Below, piece after piece: positions 27,451 to 34,587 of a stretch of DNA of 34,587 nt. The notes below the pieces were generated by a model, which worked only from the letters and a program-made list of their open reading frames with translations, was not told the DNA's origin and did not search any database. The stretch's first letter is position 1, and each line of letters begins with the position of its first letter. Position numbers and translations under genes: made by a program. The DNA is from Granulicella sp. dw_53 (lineage in GTDB: Bacteria > Acidobacteriota > Terriglobia > Terriglobales > Acidobacteriaceae): assembly GCF_018449545.1 (NCBI RefSeq), contig NZ_JAAVUR010000028.1, positions 1-34,587 on the forward strand, given 5' to 3'.

Positions 27451-27690
27451 TCCATCGCTGATGAACAATCCCCTTTCTGGAAGAGGGATGTTTGTCGGCA
27501 AGATGCAGAAGCAAGCGCGGTGGCATTTGCCGGGCTAGACGCGGTATTCAGTTTGCCCAGAGCCAGGATGCCATCTATAGAGCCTATGCGCGTCAGCTCG
27601 GGCCTTAGATAAATGCCAAATGAGACACCACTTATATGGCATAAGGATTTGCGAATTCCGTTGATGCATGATTCGTCCTAATGTTGAATC

Positions 27691-28494
27691 ATGACTACTA
27701 GGAACGAACTAACCCCGACAATCACAATCATGGGTGGAGGAGTAAGCGAAACCCTTACAGGATTTCACCTGGTGCGACAGAGAACGCTGGCGCGTGTGGT
27801 TCTTATCGACCAGCGAGCTAATTTCGGGCTTGGCATAGCGTACTCCACTCCGAGCTACCTTCACCTGTTGAATGTTCCCACAGGAAAGATAAGCTCATTG
27901 CCCAACCAACCAGAACCTTTCCTAAACTGGCGTCCTGATAATTATGGTCCGACTGCGACGGAGAAGGCCTTTGCTCCACGAGCGGTAGTTGGACGGTACA
28001 TCCAATCTCCCCTAACATCGACGAGCCTGCTCGAACAGGAGATCGCAACAGTCGTTGATGTCCGCCTGCAAGGCTCCGGGTGGGTGCTTACGTTGGATAA
28101 CGGATGCGAGCTACGGGTCGAGCTGATCGTTCTCGCAATCGGAAACTTCGATCCTGCTCCACTTCCGAGAATCACGAAGGCCGCCTCGGATTCGGCTTTG
28201 TATCACCACAGTGCATGGGCGGGAGAAACCTATGAGGAATTGCCCTCCGATGCGGCTGTTGCCCTCATCGGTACAGGTCTGACCGGGGTCGATGTCATGC
28301 TGAGGCTGCGTGAACTCGGACACCGCGGAGGGATCATTGCCGTGTCTCGCCACGGCACCTTCCCGACTCGGCATGCCGATCACACACCGCTGAGCTCAAG
28401 TGCAATCCGATTGGATAACGTTGTGACCGGCGCAATAGTCACTGACACCAGAGGCTGTAATCATCAAGCGGGCGTCGACCTGGTTGGAATTTGA
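27691..28494 (+). CDS. FAD/NAD(P)-binding protein, C-terminally truncated
   Basis: The 267-residue product begins with a dinucleotide-binding strand, but the usual GGGxSG loop reads TITIMGGGVSETLTGFHLVR. It continues with features of the FAD-NAD(P)-binding family (GLGIAYSTPSYLHLLNVPTG, VVGRYIQSPL, ELIVLAIGNFDP) and a second nucleotide loop (VALIGTGLTGVDVMLRL). Relatives have about 450-500 residues; here the frame ends soon after HTPLSSSAIRLD, so the C-terminal third or more is missing. The terminal residues look like random read-through. It is probably non-functional. It stands 25 bp before the LysR gene on the same strand. Confidence 0.7.
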   Translation: MTTRNELTPTITIMGGGVSETLTGFHLVRQRTLARVVLIDQRANFGLGIAYSTPSYLHLLNVPTGKISSLPNQPEPFLNWRPDNYGPTATEKAFAPRAVVGRYIQSPLTSTSLLEQEIATVVDVRLQGSGWVLTLDNGCELRVELIVLAIGNFDPAPLPRITKAASDSALYHHSAWAGETYEELPSDAAVALIGTGLTGVDVMLRLRELGHRGGIIAVSRHGTFPTRHADHTPLSSSAIRLDNVVTGAIVTDTRGCNHQAGVDLVGI

Positions 28495-28519
28495 AGGGAA
28501 AAAGTAGAAGGATAGGGCC

Positions 28520-29452
28520 ATGATAGAGAATTTCCGCATTCGAGTATTCAGAGCCGTGGCACAGCATTTGAACTTCAGCCGGGCCGCAGAAGAGTTGTTG
28601 CTCACCCAACCCGCGATCACCCAGCAAATCAAAGCGCTAGAAGATGAGTACCCCGTACCCTTATTCGATCGCGGGGGCGGACATATCGCGCTGACAGCCG
28701 GTGGAAAGGCGCTGCTGCCATTTGCCGAAAGAATGAAGCAGCTTTCCGACGAAGCCTTTGCCGCGGTGACCGAGGCATTTGGACAACATACGGGCGAACT
28801 CGCTCTGGGAGCCTCCCAGACCATCGGTCAATATCTCCTGCCAACGTTCGTGGCTGGATTTCGGAGGACAAACCCCAAGGTCAGAGTCACCACCCGCAGT
28901 GGGAATACAGACGAGATGCTCGAAGCCCTCCTCGCGCGGGAGATTCAGCTGGCACTCATCGAAGGTCCGGAGCAGCGGAAAGACCTCCATATCGAACCGT
29001 TCATGGAGGACCACATGGTACTTGTTGTCCCCGCAACTCATGGATGGGCCAATCACGAAATTAAACTGGAGGATTTGAAGAGTGAACCTTTGCTCGTGCG
29101 CGAATTTGGCTCCGGTTCAAGAAGGGTGGTGGAGCAAGCGCTTGCGAAGGTCGGGGTGAAGAGGAAAGATCTGATGATCAGCATGGAGCTTGACTCAACC
29201 GAAGGTCTGCTGAGCGCGGTCGAAGCCGGCCTCGGAATCACCTTCGTCTCGAGGTGGGCAGTCCGAAATCATTTGTCTCTTGGAACGCTAAAGATCGCAA
29301 GAGTACACGGGTTGAAGCTTTCGCGACGCTTCTCGATGGCATATCCTGTCGGTCCGGAACCAACAGGAATCGTCGGTATCTTCCGAACATTTTTGCTCTC
29401 TCAAGCAATGGAAATTGCGCCCAGAAGGATAGCCGGAATAAATACCTCCTAG
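28520..29452 (+). CDS. LysR-family transcriptional regulator
   Basis: A full-length 310-residue LysR protein. The winged helix-turn-helix covers about 3-62 (FRIRVFRAVAQHLNFSRAAE, then LTQPAITQQIKALED). The effector domain follows from about 90 (GELALGASQTIGQYLLPTFV, then ALLAREIQLALIEGP and AVEAGLGITFVSRWAV), closest in style to the CysB/CbbR-like group. It binds DNA in the cytoplasm; the inducer is unknown. A ribosome site AAGGA lies about eight bases upstream. The carboxymuconolactone-decarboxylase-like gene starts 89 bp downstream on the same strand, so the two are probably linked in function or transcription. Confidence 0.9.
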   Translation: MIENFRIRVFRAVAQHLNFSRAAEELLLTQPAITQQIKALEDEYPVPLFDRGGGHIALTAGGKALLPFAERMKQLSDEAFAAVTEAFGQHTGELALGASQTIGQYLLPTFVAGFRRTNPKVRVTTRSGNTDEMLEALLAREIQLALIEGPEQRKDLHIEPFMEDHMVLVVPATHGWANHEIKLEDLKSEPLLVREFGSGSRRVVEQALAKVGVKRKDLMISMELDSTEGLLSAVEAGLGITFVSRWAVRNHLSLGTLKIARVHGLKLSRRFSMAYPVGPEPTGIVGIFRTFLLSQAMEIAPRRIAGINTS

Positions 29453-29541
29453 TTGCTGTGAGTCTGGCAACCGGAGGCCGGAAAACTTCGACGCACTCCC
29501 AGGAATTCAGATGTTGTACTTACCCGCAATGGAGAAGATCA

Positions 29542-30096
29542 ATGCCACGCATTTCACCTGTTTCTAACTCAACCGATGCAACGGTCACAGAAGTTCTCGA
29601 TAATATGAAGGCGCGGATGGGCAAAACACCAAACGCCATGGCGACTCTCGCGCAGTCTCCAGCTGCCTTCAACGGCTACCATGCTCTCAAAAAAGCTCTC
29701 ATGAGGGGTCGTTTGACAAGCCGCCAACGAGAGATCGTAGCTCTCGTAACCGCACAGGAAAACGCCTGTCAGTATTGCCTCTCGGGTCATACTCAGGCCG
29801 CAGCGGCTGTCGGCCTAAGTTCCACTGACATCATCAATGCCCGGACCGGCAAAAGCGACAATAAGCTGGATAATGCCATCGCAAATTTTGCCATGAAGGT
29901 GATTCGGCATAAAGGCCTGGTCGACGACGCCGATCTTGTTATCGCACGAGAGGCTGGCGTTGACGATAGCTTAATGATTGAGATTGTTGCCAATGTCGCC
30001 TTGAATACCCTCACAAACTACAACAATCGTCTCGCTGACACAGAGATCGATTATCCTGTTGCGCAGCTTGAACTAGAGACGCTTTCGAATCAATAG
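29542..30096 (+). CDS. Carboxymuconolactone decarboxylase / AhpD-like protein
   Basis: A 184-residue all-helical protein of the CMD family. The catalytic motif E-x2-C-x2-C-x3-H is complete: Glu73, Cys76, Cys79 and His83 in ENACQYCLSGH. Such a Cys pair usually indicates a peroxidase/disulfide-reductase function as in AhpD rather than lactone decarboxylation, so it may help to remove peroxides in the cytosol. The ATG at 29542 is chosen because GGAGA lies six bases upstream and the alignment begins there; the frame is open back to 29254 inside the LysR gene, but that stretch is a shadow. It is likely controlled by, or co-transcribed with, the LysR gene. Confidence 0.85.
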   Translation: MPRISPVSNSTDATVTEVLDNMKARMGKTPNAMATLAQSPAAFNGYHALKKALMRGRLTSRQREIVALVTAQENACQYCLSGHTQAAAAVGLSSTDIINARTGKSDNKLDNAIANFAMKVIRHKGLVDDADLVIAREAGVDDSLMIEIVANVALNTLTNYNNRLADTEIDYPVAQLELETLSNQ

Positions 30097-30136
30097 CTTG
30101 TTTAGGCCTATAGAAGACAATGAGTTCCTATTTTTA

Positions 30137-30174
30137 GCGGACGTGACTGAGCGTCGTAAATCAGCCACGTCCGC
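30137..30174 (+). terminator. Inverted repeat after the CMD-like gene
   Basis: GCGGACGTG (30137-30145) and CACGTCCGC (30166-30174) are perfect complements, extended inward by a mismatch and four pairs (CTGA/TCAG) around a ten-base loop. It lies 40 bp after the stop. There is no following T tract, so it is a terminator candidate or a site for a dimeric protein. Confidence 0.45.
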
Positions 30175-30539
30175 CTCTAGTTTAAGAAGATCAAATGAAG
30201 AAACAAAAATCTGTGTGAGTCTTCGGAGAATGAAAGGAACGTATTGAGGAATTAAGCTAAACGAGCATTTTTTGCCAGAAGATCTCAATTCGTGTTAGAA
30301 GTGTGTTTCATAAACACCTGGGCGCTGTAATTCGGAGGCAAGTGAGTTTAGCTTTACCTTCCGAAAGCGATCTTCTCTGGCAAGATTCCAGGTATTTATA
30401 AGACCGCATTGAATGAGCTGACGCAATCTGGGTGCGACTCTACAGCTGATTCATTACCAGGCATTTGTGGTCTCGTTGATGGCTTTGCAGTAACGACATT
30501 CCGATCGTTCGGGACCGTACGACCAACAGGATGTCTTAG
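30175..30539. other. Intergenic stretch, probable promoter region of the tolC-like fragment
   Basis: I see no gene here. A short inverted repeat (GTGTTTCATAAACAC, near 30302-30317) is present. This is the expected place for the promoter of the disrupted tolC-like gene, but no clear -35/-10 pair stands out. Confidence 0.3.
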
Positions 30540-30762
30540 ATGAAATCTACATTCGTTTATTCCAGGCTATTTTCGGGCTTCATCATATGGATCGTCGCCC
30601 TGATAATATTTTGCTTGCCCGGCCTCTCGCAGAGCTTAGGCAGCAGCTACGATCCACTATCGAACACAATCGCCACGCCGCATCCCATCAATCCGGCCAC
30701 CAACACTACAAACCCAGGTGCACTTGCTGCTCAACAGCAAAACCCATTTTGGGGTGGAACCG
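30540..30762 (+). pseudogene. N-terminal fragment of a TolC-like outer-membrane efflux protein, cut by an IS
   Basis: The frame starts MKSTFVYSRLFSGFIIWIVA with a signal segment (LIIFCLPGLSQS) and continues to PGALAAQQQNPFWGG. The QQNPFxGS-type motif after a signal peptide and a Pro/Thr-rich linker is typical of TolC-family proteins of Acidobacteria, just before their first helical repeat; this comes from memory. At NPFWGG the text changes into an IS5-type transposase in the same frame. About 70 residues remain of an expected 450-550. A TolC component would pair with an RND pump, of which a remnant lies at 12176-12490. Confidence 0.5.
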
Positions 30763-31210
30763 ATTGCCGTGTAGTTGCGTTCGACACGCTTCCGGGGCGG
30801 GTGGAGCATGTGGGGCGTACGGCTGCGGATAACCGCCAGTTCGTCAACGGCGTGCTGTGGGTGCTGCGTTCGGGGGCTCGCTGGTCGGACCTGCCGGAGC
30901 GGTACGGCAAGTACAAGAGCGTGCATACGCGGTTTATGCGCTGGGCGCGGACCGGGGTGTGGGAGCGTTTGTTCGCCGATCTGGTGGCAGACCGGAAGAA
31001 TCAGTACCTGATGCTGGACTCGACCATCGTGCGGGCCCACCAGCAAGCGGCTACGGGACGCAAAAAAGGGGCTCCGAAGACTCGGCTCTGAGGCGTTCCC
31101 GAGGTGGACTGAGCACCAAGATCCACCTCCTCGCCGACGAAGATGTCCCGGAATAAATGCCGCCTGCATCCTCACGCGGGGAGCGCAGCGGCGGCGGGCC
31201 AGCGGAGAAC
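30763..31210 (+). mobile_element. IS5-type (IS427-like) insertion sequence fragment
   Basis: The first frame encodes the N-terminal transposase part: LPGRVEHVGRTAADNRQFVN, GVLWVLRSGARWSDLPERYG, then YLMLDSTIVRAHQQAATGRK, ending at 31091. A slippery stretch of six As and four Gs lies at 31062-31071. After a -1 shift the frame continues RSRGGLSTKIHLLADEDVPE to 31156, which is the expected second frame of this group. A degraded third piece (CILTRGERSGGGPAEN) follows. The first 25 or so residues of orfA and most of the DDE catalytic part are missing, so the element is truncated at both ends and inactive. It is joined in frame to the tolC-like start. Confidence 0.8.
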
Positions 31211-31251
31211 ACTTGCCCATTGCAAAGACCTCCGGGATCGGAACACTCAGG

Positions 31252-31710
31252 TTAAAACGGCGGAAGTCGGTTGCGAATAGGTTGCGCTTTGACGATTGAG
31301 GTGTTCAACTCGGCGGAACGAGACATCCGGTCGAGGATTTGATCAAGCTGACTAATCGTTAAGACGTGTAATCTGGCGATAAAGCAATCGTTCCCCGTGA
31401 CCTTGGAGCATTCGGAAAACTCCGGAGTATCTTCAATTAGTTTCTGCACGACCTGCAGTTTGCCGGGGAGTGGTTTTATTCGCACCAGGGCCTGAAGGCC
31501 GTATCCAAGGCTTGCCGGATCAACCTCAATGGTGAAACGCCGAATCACGCCTCGCTCCTGCAGGCGTTCGATTCTTTCGGAGACGCTTGGCGCTGAAAGC
31601 TTCACTTTGTCAGCCAAGTCCTTTATCGAGATGCGTGCATCGTGAAGGAGAACTTCGATGATCTTCTTGTCTACATTATCGAGTGCGAATGATTTAAGGA
31701 TGCGCGACAT
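31252..31710 (-). CDS. Lrp/AsnC-family transcriptional regulator
   Basis: A 152-residue regulator with an N-terminal helix-turn-helix (about 10-60: LDNVDKKIIEVLLHDARISI, then LADKVKLSAPSVSERIERLQ) and a C-terminal RAM ligand-binding domain (about 75-150: ALVRIKPLPGKLQVVQKLIE, then KVTGNDCFIARLHVLTISQL). Such proteins sense amino acids and bind as oligomers. I chose the ATG at 31710 because an AGAGAGGA site lies about five bases upstream; the in-frame start at 31761 is weaker. It is divergent from an EamA-type exporter 293 bp away, a common arrangement for Lrp-type regulators of amino-acid export. Confidence 0.9.
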   Translation of the reverse strand: MSRILKSFALDNVDKKIIEVLLHDARISIKDLADKVKLSAPSVSERIERLQERGVIRRFTIEVDPASLGYGLQALVRIKPLPGKLQVVQKLIEDTPEFSECSKVTGNDCFIARLHVLTISQLDQILDRMSRSAELNTSIVKAQPIRNRLPPF

Positions 31711-32003
31711 GATTTCCTCTCTTTCTGAGGATAAATCAACAGAATGCCTCTGTTTGTTCATATACGAGCCGCGTTTACTCTTTTAGGCTTGTTAGAGGCT
31801 TCATTGAACAGTGTGACTACCGGGCAGATATCCCGGTGCTCCGTACGAGAGGTCGAACTCAGGCACCGCGTTCGCATTGATGGCGGTTAACTTACGCAGT
31901 AGCGCCAACTTTCGATATGGGAGTTGCCCCGATAAAGGGGCACAGCGGGTCGGATACTCTCGCACCGAACTCATCACTCCCGGCTGATCTCCAAGGTAAG
32001 CTC

Positions 32004-33029
32004 ATGACACACTCATCACACCACTCGAATCAATCCAATGTACCTACTCGTTTCAATCGCACGACACCCCCGCCGGCATTTATCATCGTCGCCTTCGCCT
32101 GTGTCTATTTCTTCTGGGGCTCAACCTACACTGCGATACGCATTGGAGCGGCCCAACTCCCTCCCTTCGTCCTCACCGGTGTACGTTTCTGCGTCGCCGG
32201 TGCAATCCTGTTATTCTGCTGCCGTCTTCGCCGTCTCAGTATCCTTTTGCCGCTGCGCACTCTCGTAACGCTCTCTATGATTGGACTGCTGCTGCTAACC
32301 GTCGGCAACACCACCCTGGTCTATGCGGAAAAATCCATTCCTAGCGGCCTCGCATCACTTATCTTCGCCGCTACGCCTCTCTTTATCGCCCTGATTGAGA
32401 TGGCGCTGCCTCACGGCGAACCGCTGAATCTGCGCGGGTGGCTCGGAATTCTCCTGGGCTTTCTTGGTATGGTCACCCTACTTGGACCCACTCTACACGA
32501 GGTATTCACGGTCGGGCTCTTGACAAATACGACTCGGCTCATAGCCATTCTTGTTTGTCTCGGGGGAGCACTGAGTTGGGCCATCGGTAGCCTTTACTCT
32601 CGCCATCAACGGCTAAACGTCGATAGCTTCGTCTCATCTGCCTGGCAAATGATTTTCGCAGGTTTTTTTAATTTGCTTCTGGCCACCATGTTCGGCCAGT
32701 GGCCGCAGGCTCACTGGAACGTTTCCACCTTCGGCTCGCTCACATGGCTCATCACTGGCGGATCGCTCATCGGCTATTCCAGCTATATCTACCTACTCGA
32801 GCATGTGCCGGTCGCCAAGGTTGCTACTTACGCGTACATAAACCCCATCGTCGCCGTCCTTCTCGGACTCCTTCTCCTTCATGAACGCATGCAAGCAGCA
32901 GAATTCGTCGGTATGGCTTTGATCATTCTCGCGGTAGCGTTGCTCACTTCAGCGACGATCAAACGCAAAAGTGTTGGCGGTAAGGCACAACAAGAACCGA
33001 TGTCCGGCGAACAGCTTCAAGCCGATTGA
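32004..33029 (+). CDS. EamA-family (DMT superfamily) exporter
   Basis: An inner-membrane protein of about 341 residues with ten predicted helices in two EamA repeats. The first begins FIIVAFACVYFFWGSTYTAI, the second near AILVCLGGALSWAIGSLYSR; both contain conserved Pro/Gly turns (KSIPSGLASLIFAATPLFIA and EHVPVAKVATYAYINPIVAV). Members export amino acids and other metabolites; the substrate here is unknown. The ATG at 32004 has an AAGGTAAGC ribosome site; an in-frame ATG at 31917 adds 29 hydrophilic residues unlike the family. Probably regulated by the divergent Lrp/AsnC gene, and perhaps transcribed together with the RidA remnant 42 bp downstream. Confidence 0.9.
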   Translation: MTHSSHHSNQSNVPTRFNRTTPPPAFIIVAFACVYFFWGSTYTAIRIGAAQLPPFVLTGVRFCVAGAILLFCCRLRRLSILLPLRTLVTLSMIGLLLLTVGNTTLVYAEKSIPSGLASLIFAATPLFIALIEMALPHGEPLNLRGWLGILLGFLGMVTLLGPTLHEVFTVGLLTNTTRLIAILVCLGGALSWAIGSLYSRHQRLNVDSFVSSAWQMIFAGFFNLLLATMFGQWPQAHWNVSTFGSLTWLITGGSLIGYSSYIYLLEHVPVAKVATYAYINPIVAVLLGLLLLHERMQAAEFVGMALIILAVALLTSATIKRKSVGGKAQQEPMSGEQLQAD

Positions 33030-33037
33030 GCGGCTTG
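33018..33037 (+). terminator. Short hairpin overlapping the exporter stop codon
   Basis: CAAGCCG (33018-33024) and CGGCTTG (33031-33037) pair perfectly around six bases that include the TGA. No T tract follows, so it probably does not stop transcription fully. Confidence 0.25.
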
Positions 33038-33071
33038 TCAGATAGCACATTTTACATATCAAGGAGACTCC

Positions 33072-33338
33072 ATGAAGATTGAACGCATTCAGGTAGGGCC
33101 ACGGATGTCCCAAGCTGTCATCCACGGAGGCACTGTATACCTCGCAGGACAGGTAGCATTCGGAGCAAGAGGCGCAAGCGTTGCCGAGCAGATGAAGGAT
33201 ACGCTGGCAACTATCGACTCGCTCCTATCCGCCGACCAGAGACGAGCACGTCCTCTTTGCCGCTGTTCATGTAGGCGGGATACCAAGTACCGAAATTGCT
33301 CCCCGCTTCAACGAAGAACACCCGTTCGCAGAAATTAG
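33072..33338 (+). pseudogene. RidA-family protein, truncated and frame-lost
   Basis: The first 52 residues are a clear RidA/YjgF/UK114 start: MKIERIQVGPRMSQAVIHGG, TVYLAGQVAFGARGASVAEQ, MKDTLATIDSLL. RidA proteins have about 115-130 residues and hydrolyse reactive enamine/imine intermediates. After DSLL the text SADQRRARPLCRCSCRRDTK is not RidA-like, and the catalytic arginine and C-terminal half are missing. A strong AAGGAG ribosome site lies five bases before the ATG, so the fragment is still likely translated. The distal part is replaced by another reading frame (33241-33423). Confidence 0.8.
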
Positions 33339-33423
33339 CGGGGTAAGGACTATACCCTTGCCCCAGCTCCAGCCGAAGCCAGTGATCAAGCTACCCGCCT
33401 CGGCTTCCGGCTCCCCAATCTAG
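33241..33423 (+). pseudogene. C-terminal fragment of an unidentified gene
   Basis: In another frame the sequence reads DEHVLFAAVHVGGIPSTEIA, PRFNEEHPFAEISGVRTIPL, then PQLQPKPVIKLPASASGSPI and a TAG. It has the composition of a real protein end and no start codon. It is joined to the RidA start by what looks like a deletion. I do not recognise the family. Confidence 0.4.
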
Positions 33424-33528
33424 TGCGAACACCCCGCAAGGTCCGATCAATAGTGCGCGAACGCGCAGGAAGCGGAATACAAACCTGCTTAGAGGCTCTG
33501 CCTCTCGGCGCGTCGCAAGGGGTTTCCC

Positions 33529-33572
33529 GCAGTCTTCCGCGCTTCGCTTGTGCAGACCTCCGCTACGCTTCG
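33529..33572. repeat. Two-unit imperfect tandem repeat
   Basis: GCAGTCTTCCGCGCTTCGCTT (33529-33549) is followed after two bases by GCAGACCTCCGCTACGCTTCG (33552-33572). Nearby self-complementary stretches (GAGGCTCTGCCTC at about 33492, CTCCACTCCAAGGGGAG at about 33594) give the region the look of a REP-like extragenic element. Confidence 0.45.
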
Positions 33573-33654
33573 TCCTTTCCGTTCCGGCTTCACCTCCACT
33601 CCAAGGGGAGGGGAATCGAGTCTGTTACAGAACTCAGCGGCCATGAATGAGTCA

Positions 33655-33686
33655 GGCGCTCCCACGCGGGAGCGCCTTCTGTTTTT
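33655..33686 (+). terminator. Strong rho-independent terminator
   Basis: GGCGCTCCC (33655-33663) and GGGAGCGCC (33668-33676) form a perfect nine-pair stem with a four-base loop, followed by TTCTG and seven Ts. It would end + strand transcripts from the exporter/RidA side and shield the convergent transposase. Confidence 0.85.
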
Positions 33687-33716
33687 TTGTTTGATCTGGA
33701 AGGCGAAGCGGCGGAG

Positions 33717-34587
33717 TTAGGCCAGTGTTTGAACTATTTTGGTTGCTCCGAGCAGGTTGACCATGCGTTTGAGGTTGTAAGCCAGGATGGCGAGTGCGAT
33801 TTCGGTGCGAGCTCCGCTGAGTCCGCGCAGCAGCAGGCGCGGATGGCCGAAGATGCGGTACTTCAGGGTTCCGAAGGGATGCTCGACTACGGAGCGACGG
33901 AGTCGCATCAAGGCAGGCGTGGCGCGTTGGTCCATGCGTTGCAGAGCATCGTCGTGCAGGTGGCGCGAGATCATGCGGCGTGCACCCTGGGTGCAGTCGG
34001 GTTTCCGCGCACAGGCGGAGCAGTCGGCGGTCTGAGCACCGTAGTACACCGCGCGATCCTTGCGCGAGATCTGCATGCGCTTCAGCTTCTTGCTCTCCGG
34101 ACAGACGAAGCAGTCGTGGTCCTGGTCGTAGCGGAAGGCGCTGCGGTCCAGCAGGCCGCCGGCGTTGACCGAGCGCTGCGCAGGCACATGCGGAATCATC
34201 CCTGCCTGCTCGCAGCGCGCGGCCTGCTCCCCGTTGGAGTAGCCAGTGTCGGCGACGATGTTCAGCCTCCCGACTTCGAGCGCCTGCTTCGCCGCCTCCG
34301 CCATCGGCCGCAACTGGCGGTTGTCGGCCGCATCCAGCACCACCGCGTGGGTGACGATCAGCGCGTGCTCTGCATCCACTGCCGTCTGCACGTTGTACGC
34401 CGGTGCGATCGTGCTGCCCATCTTCATCAGGCCCGCTTCGGGTTCGGGATGCTGCTTCAGCTTCTCCAGAGCCGCCTGCACCGCCGTGGGATCGATGCTG
34501 GCCTGCTGCTCTTCATCGCCCTTCGCGCAGTTGTCCAGATACTGCTCCAGCGCACGGCGCTCGCGTACGCTGCCCATGCTGGCCACC
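33717..34587 (-). mobile_element. IS1182-family transposase, C-terminal part, cut by the window edge
   Basis: The last 289 residues of a DDE transposase run off the right edge of the window. Visible features: the IS1182-type central part (KMGSTIAPAYNVQTAVDAEH, then IVADTGYSNGEQAA holding a catalytic Asp), a Cys-rich knuckle (FVCPESKKL, then CSACARKPDCTQG) and the C-terminal DDE end (RRSVVEHPFGTLKYRIFGHP, containing the catalytic Glu, and AILAYNLKRMVNLLG). The frame is open throughout, so the copy may be intact and recent. GC is higher than in neighbouring genes. The 5' half and the far inverted repeat are outside the window. Confidence 0.9.

Noticed and set aside
31917..32003. Longer N-terminus for the EamA exporter
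   Set aside because: The 29 added residues are hydrophilic, have no ribosome site, and occupy the regulator-exporter intergenic region.
1..34587. CRISPR arrays, tRNA and rRNA genes
   Set aside because: No regularly spaced repeats, cloverleaf-like sequences or rRNA motifs were seen on either strand.

Overview
The window looks like a chromosomal accessory region of an Acidobacteriota species (Terriglobia/Acidobacteriaceae type). This is inferred from an Oar-like TonB-dependent receptor with an N-terminal carboxypeptidase-regulatory-like domain, the remnant of a second such receptor, a UPF0182 protein, a TolC N-terminus of the style seen in that group, and moderate GC. No rRNA, tRNA or CRISPR array was seen.

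Layout. (1) 142-7550: a 935-aa protein that joins an ECF-type sigma factor, a zinc anti-sigma-like motif, a membrane helix and a large C-terminal domain; then an outer-membrane receptor and a secreted propeller-like protein, all on the + strand with short gaps. It resembles FecI/FecR/FecA-type signalling with the sigma and anti-sigma parts in one chain. (2) 7700-15840: a segment bordered by two closely related AraC-family regulators that point outward. Inside are a high-GC FAD oxidoreductase, a secreted cupin, a decayed RND efflux pump, an SAM methyltransferase and an HD-domain protein. Three diverged copies of one roughly 170-250 bp sequence lie ahead of the oxidoreductase, the cupin and the HD gene. 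(3) 16006-21173: an NmrA-like oxidoreductase, a ZnT9-like cation transporter and an APC permease with a cytosolic C-terminal domain, all on the - strand. (4) 21485-26000: a membrane protein broken by a one-base frameshift, a GNAT acetyltransferase broken by an in-frame TAG, and an intact 969-aa UPF0182 membrane protein.

(5) 26466-31200 is a patchwork of fragments and intact genes: the N-terminus of a second TonB receptor, a beta-barrel-like fragment, an EthD-domain remnant, a C-terminally cut FAD/NAD(P)-binding protein, an intact LysR regulator with a carboxymuconolactone-decarboxylase-like gene, and a TolC N-terminus fused to an IS5-type transposase fragment. (6) 31252-33423: a divergent Lrp/AsnC regulator and EamA exporter, followed by a frameshifted RidA gene joined to an unrelated C-terminal reading frame. 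(7) 33655 to the end: a strong terminator and an IS1182-type transposase that runs off the right edge.

The right half shows repeated gene decay and IS activity. The best candidates for new biology are the single-chain sigma/anti-sigma fusion beside its receptor and the AraC-bordered segment with its repeated upstream module. All family assignments come from reading the sequence; no database search was run.
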